64,000 bases of DNA from Muribaculaceae bacterium (GTDB lineage Bacteria; Bacteroidota; Bacteroidia; Bacteroidales; Muribaculaceae). The notes beneath the pieces are model-generated. The model was given only the letters and a program-made list of their open reading frames with translations. It was not told the DNA's origin and did no database searches. This document shows, in pieces, positions 18,401 through 26,380 of the stretch (position 1 is the first letter of the stretch; each line of letters opens with the position of its first letter). The stretch covers positions 62,001 to 126,000 of the forward strand of contig JAMPAX010000003.1 in assembly GCA_023667015.1 (NCBI GenBank). Reading direction: 5' to 3'. The translations under genes and the position numbers were made by a program.

Positions 18401-21325
18401 AGGTCGCACCCAGCTTCGGGAGAGGGTCTTACATTTATCCGCCACAACCATCAAGAGCCAACCATCGGAATAAGAAGAGCCAACTCTCACCTTAACCTTA
18501 CGGGCATCAGCAGGCGCTACTACTTCTGAGACAGGAAGCCATAGAGAAGTCTTGATGGGAGCAACCTTATCAGAACTACGCCATACAATAAAATCTGAAA
18601 CTATAGAATCGAAATCTGCAAGAATATCTGCCGAAGAATTGAACTCGCAATCGCTCGAAAGATGAGCAACGAGGGAATACTGGCCCGAAGCGAGAAGTTT
18701 GGCAGGTATTGAAAGATTTGGACTCTCGAAAGTACCGTCATCGACAACATGTCCAGAAGACTTCTCAACGAGACGATAATTAACAGTTGAAACAACCGGG
18801 TGGTCCATAAGGTCATAAACCTTAATAGGGAGAATCACATTTGGAGAATCGGAGGAAACACAAATTCGCTGAGGGATAGAAGAAACCAACCTCAAAGAAT
18901 TGCCAAGGACAAAATCCCTCGGAGCCGACATCTGCACCTCACCCGAAGGGGACGTAGCAGTCAGCATTACAGAGAAACGCCCGTACTCATAGCGCGTACC
19001 CCTCAATCGAGCGGTAGGTAGGGAGATAGAGAACTTACCATCCGGACCGGCAGTAACACTCCCGCCGAAAGAAGCCTCCTGAAGATCACCTCTCCACCAA
19101 TAAGAACTTGGCCGGAAAGAAATCTTATAATCAACAGCAGAACCGGCAAGCGGCATACCGGAGTAGGTCATCACATCTCCCGTAATTTCCAGCGTGTTGG
19201 GAATAGAAGTAGAAATAGAATCAATAGCCACAAAGAACGTTGGAGACTTATAGTCAGCCACCTCGAAAAATTCACGTCCCGGGACACTATGATTCTTACC
19301 TGACACCATCAAAGGCTCAATACTCCAAGAGCCAAGAAGACCATCGTCCGGGATCCGGAAAGAAGCCGTTAGCCTACCAAAATTGTCAGAGACAGCCGAT
19401 ATAGAATCAACTCTTTGAGAATTAGCATCCAAAAGATAGAAATCCAACTTCGCATTAGGCTCGGGAGAAACCCTGTCATCACTCACCTTGAGCAATACCG
19501 CAGCAAAATTCAGAGAATCACCTGGATGATAAAGAGCGAGATCTGTGAAGATTTTCGTTCTGAAAGAAGTCTTCTCGGATCTTGCAGACCGATAGTTTGA
19601 AGAATAATCAGAGATGCGACTACCGTTGTAGGACGCCGTGATTAAGCAGCTCTTAAAAGGAACACGGCAGGCACCTTGAGAATCAGTCACTCCCGAACTC
19701 CTTTTCGAAGAACGGGCACCAGGATTCTCAACAAATGAAAGAGAAGCACCCTTTACGGGAACCTGGGTCATTCCATCCACCACGTATACATCAGAAGATC
19801 CATCCGGATTATCCAGGCAAACCATAGAAATTTGGGAGACATTGACCACATTCGGTCGACTCTTGATTAAATCCGGGAAGATACTCTTCAGAGAACCATC
19901 GGCAGAAACTGTCAACACATAACGTCCATCTTGCAAAGGAGGCAACGAGACCGTGCAAGTATCAATAAACGGATTCGATGAGTCGACAGTCGTCAAAGGA
20001 ACCGCCCCTGCGAGAGATACAGAAGGAAGAAGCTGATCCAAAGACTTATTGCCAACATCCTCAAGAGAGTCCGGCAAGCGCAGAATGAGCAACGAGGCGG
20101 AGGGAATATTTCTTCTGACAAGAGAAATATTGCCGGGAGAATTCGGATAAATGATAGATTCCGAACGGAAAGAAAGAGCTTGCGAATTAAAATTATCAAT
20201 CAGAGACTTGACATCTTCAGCGAGTGCAGGGCAAGAAGTAGCAGATGCAAGAGCAGGGAGGGAATTATAGAAATCGAGAGGAGGAATAATAGCAGAAAAA
20301 TCTTTAGCATTTTGGGAATAATCCGCAAAAACCGGAGAGACACTACCGCTCCAGAGATTGGAATAAGCAAGATTGAAATAATCTTGCGCTACAGGAACAT
20401 GTGCATCACAGGGCTTAGTTGTCAACAGTATACGCGACAAGAAAGGTAACTTCTCATCAGTCTTGAGAAAAGAAGACTTCAAACACCAAGCGAGGCCCAT
20501 AGCCAGAGACTCAGGATCCTCCGAAAAATGAAATGCCACTAAAGACTCAGCTATATCAAGTGGGGAAAGAGAAATAGAAGAGGCATCGAGAGCATGGGTA
20601 GAGACCGGGTCTCCAAAAGGAATCACCGAAGCCTGCTGTTGTGGGAACGACGAAAGAATATTTATAGCCTGCCGAGCAATAAAATCATAGAGAGAAAAGT
20701 CCTCCTGTCCACACTTCTCATCACTTGAAGCATAACTAGTTAAAACAAGAGGAGAAAACAGCGAAATCGGCATACATCGCATATAAGGAGGGAGATTAAG
20801 GGCTGAAGAAAGGAGAGACTGCACCTTACTTTGAAACATCTTACCATTCCACAACATCGGGTCGGCAGGTACAGAATCAACCGGGAGTACTCGGCTATTG
20901 AAATTCCACGAATTAGAATTGTAGATATCGGCATATAGACGAGCTTCCAGCAGAGAGGAGAGCTGAGAATATGGGGGACTCAGCTTAGGAGACGTCTCAG
21001 CAAAAAGGGTGCAAATATTAGCTACACTATCGCGCGACACGAGGTTTCGCGCCACAGAGATCTGCACAAGAGCTCGGAGAGCCTGCAAATCATCGTGGGA
21101 AGCGAGGGCATAGCAGAGATGACCTTCAGCATTAGCATCCACATCACGAGGGAAAGCGAAATCCGGATTATCAAAAGAGTTTTTCTCCGCTTGCGAAGAG
21201 ACCACCTTTCGAGAAGGGGACTTTCTTTTGGCACTCATGTCGATACCGGACAGAAATACCAATAAAAAAATGAGAGCGGCCGAAATGACCACTCTTGAAG
21301 ATATAAAATGATTCGAATGCTTCAT
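15461..21325 (-). CDS. Alpha-2-macroglobulin family protein lacking the thioester
   Basis: This 1954-residue envelope protein has an N-terminal hydrophobic signal (about residues 10-30). Macroglobulin-like beta domains follow, with a TDLALYHPGDSLNFAAVLLK segment typical of the MG2 region. Around residues 1120-1180 is an Ala/Pro/Met/Glu-rich insert, then AFFFPSLSTDEQGYVSLDF and WKLQVLGY, the junction conserved in bacterial A2Ms. The thioester site, normally YP..C.EQ, reads YPSSLSIA at residues 1424-1431, so the reactive Cys and Gln are missing. The alpha/alpha toroid follows (RPDGGWSWCPG). The family traps proteases; a form without thioester would have to act mechanically. It is likely cotranscribed with the two genes upstream. 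Confidence 0.88.
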   Translation of the reverse strand: MKHSNHFISSRVVISAALIFLLVFLSGIDMSAKRKSPSRKVVSSQAEKNSFDNPDFAFPRDVDANAEGHLCYALASHDDLQALRALVQISVARNLVSRDSVANICTLFAETSPKLSPPYSQLSSLLEARLYADIYNSNSWNFNSRVLPVDSVPADPMLWNGKMFQSKVQSLLSSALNLPPYMRCMPISLFSPLVLTSYASSDEKCGQEDFSLYDFIARQAINILSSFPQQQASVIPFGDPVSTHALDASSISLSPLDIAESLVAFHFSEDPESLAMGLAWCLKSSFLKTDEKLPFLSRILLTTKPCDAHVPVAQDYFNLAYSNLWSGSVSPVFADYSQNAKDFSAIIPPLDFYNSLPALASATSCPALAEDVKSLIDNFNSQALSFRSESIIYPNSPGNISLVRRNIPSASLLILRLPDSLEDVGNKSLDQLLPSVSLAGAVPLTTVDSSNPFIDTCTVSLPPLQDGRYVLTVSADGSLKSIFPDLIKSRPNVVNVSQISMVCLDNPDGSSDVYVVDGMTQVPVKGASLSFVENPGARSSKRSSGVTDSQGACRVPFKSCLITASYNGSRISDYSSNYRSARSEKTSFRTKIFTDLALYHPGDSLNFAAVLLKVSDDRVSPEPNAKLDFYLLDANSQRVDSISAVSDNFGRLTASFRIPDDGLLGSWSIEPLMVSGKNHSVPGREFFEVADYKSPTFFVAIDSISTSIPNTLEITGDVMTYSGMPLAGSAVDYKISFRPSSYWWRGDLQEASFGGSVTAGPDGKFSISLPTARLRGTRYEYGRFSVMLTATSPSGEVQMSAPRDFVLGNSLRLVSSIPQRICVSSDSPNVILPIKVYDLMDHPVVSTVNYRLVEKSSGHVVDDGTFESPNLSIPAKLLASGQYSLVAHLSSDCEFNSSADILADFDSIVSDFIVWRSSDKVAPIKTSLWLPVSEVVAPADARKVKVRVGSSYSDGWLLMVVADKCKTLSRSWVRPKGGIVDVDVPAPADNDRVFVTFSGMHNFDTKVRTVTIIPQVANQRLSMKSISFRNRIDPNSYESWKFRFLLDGNSPGVIPVIAVMSDKSLDAITPFSWVYSPSSWINIYNPLSVDAISRYPFYNYMNPSERRSTAALPNVNAQWNMYGYSLFGGYGMMRRNYKVRGVASANYVVTDEIASEGAMPPMAEVSMNQESAVVADLADAGAADMVAPTPTPDSEISSDSQSMRPAEMPLAFFFPSLSTDEQGYVSLDFDTPNYNTTWKLQVLGYYPRSPIPSSVSSLEAIASKRVMVSANYPSFLRSGDLSSLSATVFNNSDSEISATCIIEIFDAGSGEVFIEKSFSVEDIAPSANSVVQLRYSVPTNISSIGYRVVATSDGVSDGELEIVPVLPASSPVIDSKVFYLAPGEQSFSTLLPNFREDANVTLKFCANPIWYCVTALPDIVNPDYPSSLSIASAIFGNSVASGLMSKYPDLREGLRLAINTPDSDVLRSNLYKDAPMHIVALNNTPWVNDASSETLRLLSLSSLLDFKGARKTVNSLWKRLQALSRPDGGWSWCPGMESSFFMTSRVLYNLGMIHRLGFSANLSDMDKSVANAIGFCDGEYVRSYNQDPKTFNPESMLQYLYTRSLFSVPDSRNGFYSLRAKGIAAIMKGWKRYDVYDKATAAMLLFSEGHKNTAQEILRSLNQYSTYQQERGRWFDNLSPGFNGMPKLLTTARVLEAYNLISPEAPEVGQIRQWLVLQRETMDWGGSSSIAEVVAAILCSGTSWTSEDSQTRVSLDGKLVEFSKLESLTGAATVSLSAAEASSKTLAVSKYGGGPAWGGVISQYVAPISEVRAADVPDLSIEKNYYVVTDGADGINALNPSTLHVGDRVRVTLTVLCKRDMDYVALTDQRAACFAPVEQLSGYTCIDGLWCYRESANSRTSLFFDFLPKGKHVVSYDLFVTRPGEYSAGVAIIQSQYSPMQTSHTRGFSVSSSE

Positions 21326-21389
21326 AATATTCGCATTAAAATTTCAGAGAACTAATAACTATCAATCATAAACCATAATCTATCATCCA

Positions 21390-21833
21390 TCATTGATGTC
21401 GGCGTTTATGGGCTTCCTTCATTTTCTGGCGGAAAGTAGCCTCAGCCTCCTTCATCTTGACGATTTGCTTTTTTGAGAGGAACTTTGCAAACTTAGCGTC
21501 GTATTCTTTCTCTATTTCGGCCAGGCGACCCTTAGCTTCGGTGCGAGCAGAATTGAGGGCAGCGTAGTCAGCCTCAGAGGAATTCTTATCCTTCTCTACC
21601 CTACGTTCAATTTCCCTGACAGAATGGAACACCCTGCGAATTTCGGCATCCATTTGGGTATAGAGGGGAAAAAACTTCTGCTGCTGGTCGGCAGAGAGAT
21701 CCATCTCTTGCGCCAGGAACTTCATCTTAAACTCCAGGACCTCTCGTGGATTAGGACGCTTATGAGGTTTCTTCTGAGCGAAAGCAGAGACAGAGAAGAG
21801 GGTAATTAATATGAGGATTATATACTTTTTCAT
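21390..21833 (-). CDS. Spy/CpxP-like small periplasmic protein
   Basis: The product has 147 residues from the ATG at 21833; a TTG two codons upstream is less likely. It has a signal peptide ending SAFAQ, then a basic, strongly helical and charged body. The segment EMDLSADQQQKFFPLY resembles the LTxxQ-type motif of Spy/CpxP chaperone-like proteins. It lies 64 bases before the A2M gene and 62 bases after an anti-sigma-like gene on the same strand. Such proteins are common beside ECF sigma systems in Bacteroidetes, suggesting an envelope-stress role (inference). Confidence 0.75.
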   Translation of the reverse strand: MKKYIILILITLFSVSAFAQKKPHKRPNPREVLEFKMKFLAQEMDLSADQQQKFFPLYTQMDAEIRRVFHSVREIERRVEKDKNSSEADYAALNSARTEAKGRLAEIEKEYDAKFAKFLSKKQIVKMKEAEATFRQKMKEAHKRRHQ

Positions 21834-21895
21834 ATACAAAACAAATTAGAAACTGCTCCTATCTATGATCTCTATGGGTAAAATTTATAGGAGGA

Positions 21896-22366
21896 CTAAA
21901 TAGAGTCGTCTTCTTTAATAACAATATTGCTGTATTCGGGTTTAAGCTCGATACCGAGAATGTCGCCGAATTGTTCATCATCAGTATAGATATCGTTGAA
22001 TTTATCCTCGAGTTCGGCATCGGAGACATTTAGTTGATCCTGGTCATCAACAAAGCTCATCGAAAAATACTCGTATGTCTCCGGGTCGTTGAGAGCAGCT
22101 ATTACCTGAGCGGGGGGATTATCGAGGGAATAAGAAGGTTGAGAAGCTACGTGGAACACCTTCATCATACACCATATGCCGACAAACATAGCTGCGAGCG
22201 AGAGATATGGGGAAAGTTTTCTCCATATAGAGCGGTCGTGGCTGACGGCAGGGGACTGTGGATAATCCGGGAGCTCAGCCATCATTCTATCCGTGAACGA
22301 GGAGAAATACTCATCGGGCACGCGGAAAGGACTATGCCTATGTGAATTATGATTTAAGTTGCTCAT
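21896..22366 (-). CDS. Anti-sigma-like single-pass membrane protein
   Basis: The 156-residue protein has a soluble N terminus containing FRVPDEYFSSFTDRM, which matches the F.VP.GYF motif of Bacteroidetes proteins encoded beside ECF sigma factors. A single membrane helix covers about residues 52-70 (YLSLAAMFVGIWCMMKVF), and an acidic C-terminal domain follows. The ECF sigma gene is divergent, 550 bases away, rather than in the same operon. Anti-sigma activity is inferred from motif and neighbourhood. It appears to be the first gene of an operon with the Spy-like and A2M genes. Confidence 0.7.
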   Translation of the reverse strand: MSNLNHNSHRHSPFRVPDEYFSSFTDRMMAELPDYPQSPAVSHDRSIWRKLSPYLSLAAMFVGIWCMMKVFHVASQPSYSLDNPPAQVIAALNDPETYEYFSMSFVDDQDQLNVSDAELEDKFNDIYTDDEQFGDILGIELKPEYSNIVIKEDDSI

Positions 22367-22600
22367 ATGGATTTCTAATTATCATACTTTCCCAGGAAAG
22401 GGAATAGTCAAATTATCTTTAAAATTCATCTATATGACCGCAAAGATTGGAGAAGGTTTAAAATCGGGGCGATTTTTTTTAAAAAAAATGAAAAAAATTT
22501 TGTCTTTGATGAACCAATCGGGAATAGTTGATGTTATAAAGGCATAAGAAATCGTTTCATGATGTTAGGTTAGTTCGAATAAAGTATTATGAAAAACATT

Positions 22601-22634
22601 GAAATGCCGTTGGTTGAGAAACCAGCGGCATTTC
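22601..22634. repeat. Orphan terminator-like hairpin, 15-bp stem
   Basis: GAAATGCCGTTGGTT and AACCAGCGGCATTTC pair with one G-U and a GAGA loop. A T-run appears 18 nt downstream on the plus strand, and a shorter T-run flanks it on the minus strand. No annotated gene ends here, so it could be the 3' end of a small RNA. Confidence 0.6.
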
Positions 22635-22741
22635 GGGTTATATATGTTAGTTCTTTTTTTTTGGGGGGGAGCACGCTCCCTAACAGAACAAAACGCAAGC
22701 AATTTTTCTATTTGGAAGATTAGAAATAGGAATAATGGGAA

Positions 22742-22872
22742 ATTGGGGATTTGGATCTATGGGGGATTGGGGATTTGGATCTATGGGAGATTGGGGATTT
22801 ATGGGAGATTGGGATTTGGATCTATGGGAGATTGGGGATTTATGGGAGATTTTGGATTTGGGGGAATTCGGG
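22742..22872 (+). repeat. G-rich tandem repeat upstream of the sigma factor
   Basis: Units of 24, 24, 18, 23 and 18 bp start at 22742, 22766, 22790, 22808 and 22831. Each begins ATTGGGGATTT or a close variant and ends TATGGGAG or TATGGGGG. A diverged last unit begins at 22849. The plus strand has many runs of three to five G. Confidence 0.85.
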
Positions 22873-22888
22873 AATTTTTGTAAATTTG
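22857..22888 (+). promoter_or_regulatory. Promoter of the ECF sigma factor gene
   Basis: TTTG (22857-22860), 20 nt, then TAAATTTG (22881-22888) is a full consensus. The -33 element lies in the last diverged repeat unit. Transcription should start near 22895, which rules out the upstream GTG at 22890 and supports the ATG at 22917. Confidence 0.8.
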
Positions 22889-22916
22889 CGTGATTGTTTC
22901 ATCTTTGGTTTTATTG

Positions 22917-23495
22917 ATGACTAAGTATATTGCTCCTATTGACGAGGAACGGCTGGTGACTGATCTTAAGGATTCCCAGAAGGCTCATAAGGCTTTCCGG
23001 GTACTTGTCAATACTTTTTCGGAGCCTCTATACTGGCAGATACGAAAGATGGTGGTCAGCCATGATGATGCTGATGATCTTCTTCAAAACGTATTCTTGA
23101 AGGCTTGGAACAATATCCACAACTTCCGTGGGGATGCCAAGCTGTCTACCTGGCTATTCAAGATTGCGGTCAATGAGAGTATCAATTTCATCAACCAGGA
23201 GAAACAACGACGCAGTATCAGCGATGATGGAGGCAATACCTTCCTGCTAAATAATATTGAGACCGACCCATACTTCGATGGTGATGAATTGGAGGTAGAG
23301 CTACAGAAAGCGATAGCCTCCCTGCCGGAGAAGCAACGGTTGGTATTCAACATGAGATACTATGACGACATGAAATATGACAAGATATCGGAAATCTTGG
23401 GTACGAGTGTCGGAGCACTAAAAGCCTCCTATCATCATGCGGCGAAGAAAATAGAATCCGCGATAGGAAAAATCGAAGGACTCTTCGGCAACTAG
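22917..23495 (+). CDS. ECF-type RNA polymerase sigma factor
   Basis: The product has 192 residues from the ATG at 22917, chosen because the promoter predicts an mRNA starting near 22895. Region 2 is seen in DDADDLLQNVFLKAWNN and FRGDAKLSTWLFKIAVN. Region 4 is ASLPEKQRLVFNMRYYDDM followed by the helix-turn-helix ISEILGTSVGALKASYHHA. This is a normal alternative sigma factor of the type found beside F.VP.GYF membrane proteins. Its likely partners are the divergent anti-sigma-like, Spy-like and A2M genes. Confidence 0.93.
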   Translation: MTKYIAPIDEERLVTDLKDSQKAHKAFRVLVNTFSEPLYWQIRKMVVSHDDADDLLQNVFLKAWNNIHNFRGDAKLSTWLFKIAVNESINFINQEKQRRSISDDGGNTFLLNNIETDPYFDGDELEVELQKAIASLPEKQRLVFNMRYYDDMKYDKISEILGTSVGALKASYHHAAKKIESAIGKIEGLFGN

Positions 23496-23570
23496 GATAG
23501 GCGACATATCCTAATTATGAAACGACATAGTTTTAAATTGGAAAACAAAGAACCTAATTAAAATCAAAAA

Positions 23571-23635
23571 AGAGAATCGAAAGAGAGAATCGAATAAGAG
23601 AATCGAATAAGAGAATCGAAAGAAAATCGAAAAGA
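23571..23635. repeat. 13-bp tandem repeat, about five copies
   Basis: AGAGAATCGAAAG or AGAGAATCGAATA occurs four times in succession from 23571, followed by a partial AAAATCGAAAAG. A looser AATCAAACAGCG pair occurs further on (about 23681-23720). The 279-base gap between sigma and the next gene contains nothing else I can support. Confidence 0.8.
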
Positions 23636-23774
23636 GCCTTAACTAAATAATAACATAGTCTCCAATTGAATCGAAAAGGAATCAAACAGCGCATTCAAAT
23701 AAAATCAAACAGCGAAGATAAACGTTAATAATATATAAATAACAAACTAATAGAAAAACCCAAAACGCTCAATA

Positions 23775-24452
23775 ATGAAAAGGAAAATTCTCACCATAGC
23801 AATAGCGATACTATCGGCAATAATCTTTGTCGGCAGTGCGAATGCACAATATTATGAAATAGCCAACAGACTTCCGGGGCTTATACAGCCGGCACTTTCC
23901 GGCTCTATGAACTACCGTGGAAGCATTGAGGGACACTTTCTTAAGGGTGTCGGCAATTACAATGCCGACTTTTCGGGAATATCCACATCGCAGGGCTTCA
24001 AGTATGGATCATGGTTCTTCATGGGCTTAGGTATGGGGGTAGACATTGTCACGTCCCACACCGAAGACGACTACGGCTCATGGGCGCCATCATATCCGGA
24101 TTATGCCAATCATTCATCGACAAAAACGGGAGTGATGATACCAATCTTCACAGATTTCCGTTTTGATATAGGGAGTCAGTCTTCGGCCAGCTTCTTCATA
24201 GACCTGAAGGTGGGAGCCTCCTTCCTCATTGGCAAAGACTACTTGCGAATCAATGATGGCTACATCACCAATCAGGAATACTTCTATCTGCGCCCATCGT
24301 TGGGTGTGCGCATACCGGTCAATAGCCAGAATACGAAGCAGGCGGTGAACCTCGGTGTAGACTACCAGTTGCTGACCTCCAACTATTGGAGCAGTTGGAG
24401 TCGCAACGTAACGCTCAGCGCCTTAGGTGCTCACATCTCCTTCGAATGGTAG
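23775..24452 (+). CDS. Outer membrane beta-barrel protein
   Basis: The 225-residue protein has a signal peptide (residues 1-24, ending SANAQ). Alternating strands rich in Gly and aromatics follow (YGSWFFMGLGMGVDIV, FFIDLKVGASFLIG, YLRPSLGVRIPV), and the C-terminal strand ends in FEW, typical of an outer membrane barrel of about eight strands. There is no specific family match. Its position directly after the sigma factor suggests regulation by envelope stress, but the repeat-filled 279-base gap argues against simple cotranscription. Confidence 0.8.
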   Translation: MKRKILTIAIAILSAIIFVGSANAQYYEIANRLPGLIQPALSGSMNYRGSIEGHFLKGVGNYNADFSGISTSQGFKYGSWFFMGLGMGVDIVTSHTEDDYGSWAPSYPDYANHSSTKTGVMIPIFTDFRFDIGSQSSASFFIDLKVGASFLIGKDYLRINDGYITNQEYFYLRPSLGVRIPVNSQNTKQAVNLGVDYQLLTSNYWSSWSRNVTLSALGAHISFEW

Positions 24453-24458
24453 TCTAAA

Positions 24459-24519
24459 CTCCTCTCCCCTCCTCAACTTCTCCTCTCATCAACTCCTCCT
24501 CCCATCCTCTCCTCAACTC
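24459..24519 (+). repeat. Pyrimidine-rich CTCCTC tract
   Basis: The plus strand between the beta-barrel and M6 protease genes is almost all C and T, built on CTCCTC/CATCCTC units broken by CAACT. It lies about 30 bases before the M6 start, in the leader or promoter. Confidence 0.7.
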
Positions 24520-24547
24520 AAACGAATTAACCCAACAAACTAAATAC

Positions 24548-26317
24548 ATGAACAAGAAATACGTAAAACTTGGGCTTGCCGCGATAATGGGAGCGACAGC
24601 CCTGACCTCAGGAGCCGTGAAGGCTACACCGCGACCGATTACGGTGGCGCAGCCGGACGGCAGTGAATTGACAATCCGAGTAATGGGAGACGAGCGTTTT
24701 CACGCCGCCTACACCCTCGATGGTGATCTTATCATGCGCAACGCAGAAGGTTACTTCTGCTACGCCACAATTGGAGCTGACGGCTATCCGGAAGCATCAA
24801 CAATGCGTGTAAACCCGCTTGTGAAGCCACTCTTCGGAGCTGCAGACAGAGAAAACATTGACAAAGCCCTCGCGCGCAAGCGCCAGGCCATTGGAGACAA
24901 GCCGAAATATATCTTCTCCGGCAACCCCTTCCCTACTACTGGAGAGCCACACGCGTTGGTGATACTTGTAGAATACAGCGACAAATCCTTCTCTATGAAG
25001 AATCCTCAGGAATTCTTCAACAACGAGCTCAATGGTGAAAACTTCACAGAATATGGCGCTACCGGATCAGCTCGCGACTACTTCATTCGCAATTCCAATG
25101 GGTTGTTCAAACCCACCTTCGACGTCTACGGTCCTGTAAAGCTCAAAAACTCAATGAGCTACTATGGGGAGAACGACTACTGGACAGAGGAAGACATGCA
25201 TCCCGAAGAGATGGTAGAAGAAGCTCTAACTGCTCTTGATCCTACCGTAGACTTCAGCCAGTATGACCATGACGGCGACGGATATATAGACAACATATAT
25301 ATCTTCTATGCCGGCTACGGAGAGGCGGACTCCTATAAAGCAGACACCATTTGGCCGCACTCAGCCGACCTTATAGACTTCGATCTCCCTGAGTTGCCGC
25401 AGGTAGACGGTGTGTATGCCAACCGCTACGGCATGAGCAACGAGGTAGACTATTCCTATCGTCGTCCGGATGGTATCGGCACATTTGTGCATGAGTTTAG
25501 CCACGTCATGGGACTACCCGACCTCTACCATACAGAAGACAGCTCTAACCTTTACACTCCCGGTGACTGGTCAGTACTCGACTCCGGTCCGTACAACGAC
25601 CAGGGACGCACTCCGCCCAACTACTCTATCCACGAGCGCTACGCCATGAACTGGATGGAGCCTCAGGTTTTGAAATACACCGGTGACTATACTCTTCAGC
25701 CGATTGACGTTTCCAATGCCGGATACATTATCCCCACAGAGAAAGCCGACGAATTCTACCTTCTTGAATGCCGTCATCTGGAAGGGAACGATAAATTCAT
25801 CCCTAATGCCGGTATGCTCGTATGGCATATAGACTTCGACCAGGACATCTGGGATCAGAACAAAGTCAACAACAACAAGAACCATCAATATGTAGACCTT
25901 ATAGAGGCCGACAACAAGACTAATACTCAAAAATCTGACAACTCCAAGGGAGACTCCTTCCCCGGCACATCCAACGTCACCAGTTTCAGCTTCAGCACCA
26001 AGCCGGCACTGAAGAGCTGGGCAGGAAAAGATCTCGGAGTAGCACTTAGCAACATCAAGCTCAATGAAGATGGCACCGTCAGCTTCCACCTTGAGGGAGA
26101 GACACCCTCTACAGGCGTAGAGGCAATCTCCGGGGAGAGCAACGTATACAGCTATCAGGGAGTAATCTACTGTAACTGCGAGACACCTGCGAATGTCTAC
26201 GACCTTACAGGATGCAGGATAGGTGATGTATCCGCGCAGTCACCGCTACAGACGCCGGCAGCAGGACTATACATCGTAACCCTGCCGACAGGCAGCGTCA
26301 AGATCATGACAAGATAA
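24548..26317 (+). CDS. Secreted M6-family metalloprotease
   Basis: The 589-residue secreted zinc protease has a signal segment (residues 1-26) and a propeptide-like region with GDKPKYIFSGNPFPTTG. The catalytic motif HEFSHVMGLPD is at residues 315-325, in which His315, Glu316 and His319 are the zinc/catalytic residues and the final Asp fits the M6 family. A DHDGDGYIDNIYIFYAGYGE segment upstream is typical of immune-inhibitor-A-like enzymes. The C terminus (NVYDLTGCRIGDV through VTLPTGSVKIMTR) resembles a type IX secretion tail. A terminator follows at once. Confidence 0.92.
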   Translation: MNKKYVKLGLAAIMGATALTSGAVKATPRPITVAQPDGSELTIRVMGDERFHAAYTLDGDLIMRNAEGYFCYATIGADGYPEASTMRVNPLVKPLFGAADRENIDKALARKRQAIGDKPKYIFSGNPFPTTGEPHALVILVEYSDKSFSMKNPQEFFNNELNGENFTEYGATGSARDYFIRNSNGLFKPTFDVYGPVKLKNSMSYYGENDYWTEEDMHPEEMVEEALTALDPTVDFSQYDHDGDGYIDNIYIFYAGYGEADSYKADTIWPHSADLIDFDLPELPQVDGVYANRYGMSNEVDYSYRRPDGIGTFVHEFSHVMGLPDLYHTEDSSNLYTPGDWSVLDSGPYNDQGRTPPNYSIHERYAMNWMEPQVLKYTGDYTLQPIDVSNAGYIIPTEKADEFYLLECRHLEGNDKFIPNAGMLVWHIDFDQDIWDQNKVNNNKNHQYVDLIEADNKTNTQKSDNSKGDSFPGTSNVTSFSFSTKPALKSWAGKDLGVALSNIKLNEDGTVSFHLEGETPSTGVEAISGESNVYSYQGVIYCNCETPANVYDLTGCRIGDVSAQSPLQTPAAGLYIVTLPTGSVKIMTR

Positions 26318-26342
26318 AAAAACCGGCATCGACCGGTTTTTT
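26317..26342 (+). terminator. Terminator of the M6 protease gene
   Basis: AAAAAACCGG (26317-26326) pairs with CCGGTTTTTT (26333-26342), loop six. It begins at the last base of the stop codon. Confidence 0.85.
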
Positions 26343-26380
26343 CCCTTGTCATGATGGTTGATGGTTGATCTATAAACTAC

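Larger units (their letters stand above)
22367..22916. other. Divergent intergenic region between anti-sigma-like and sigma genes
   Basis: The 550 bases hold no convincing gene. From left to right: the upstream region of the leftward gene, with an imperfect -7 match (AATCTTTG, minus strand, about 22443); a short hairpin AAAATCG/CGATTTT followed by T (about 22460-22480); the orphan hairpin at 22601-22634; G-runs at 22661-22668; a G-rich tandem repeat at 22742-22872; and the sigma promoter. A 94-codon frame crossing the repeats has a repeat-derived composition and is not accepted. Confidence 0.7.

Noticed and set aside
22560-22600. tRNA-like GTTCGAAT segment at about 22573
   Set aside because: No acceptor or anticodon stems can be formed around it.
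22599-22883. Open frame of 94 codons with Tyr/Gly/Leu repeats
   Set aside because: It is the translation of the G-rich tandem repeat and hairpin, has no start context, and lies upstream of the sigma promoter.
23571-23635. CRISPR-like array
   Set aside because: Units are 13 bp directly abutting, with no spacers and no cas genes in the window.
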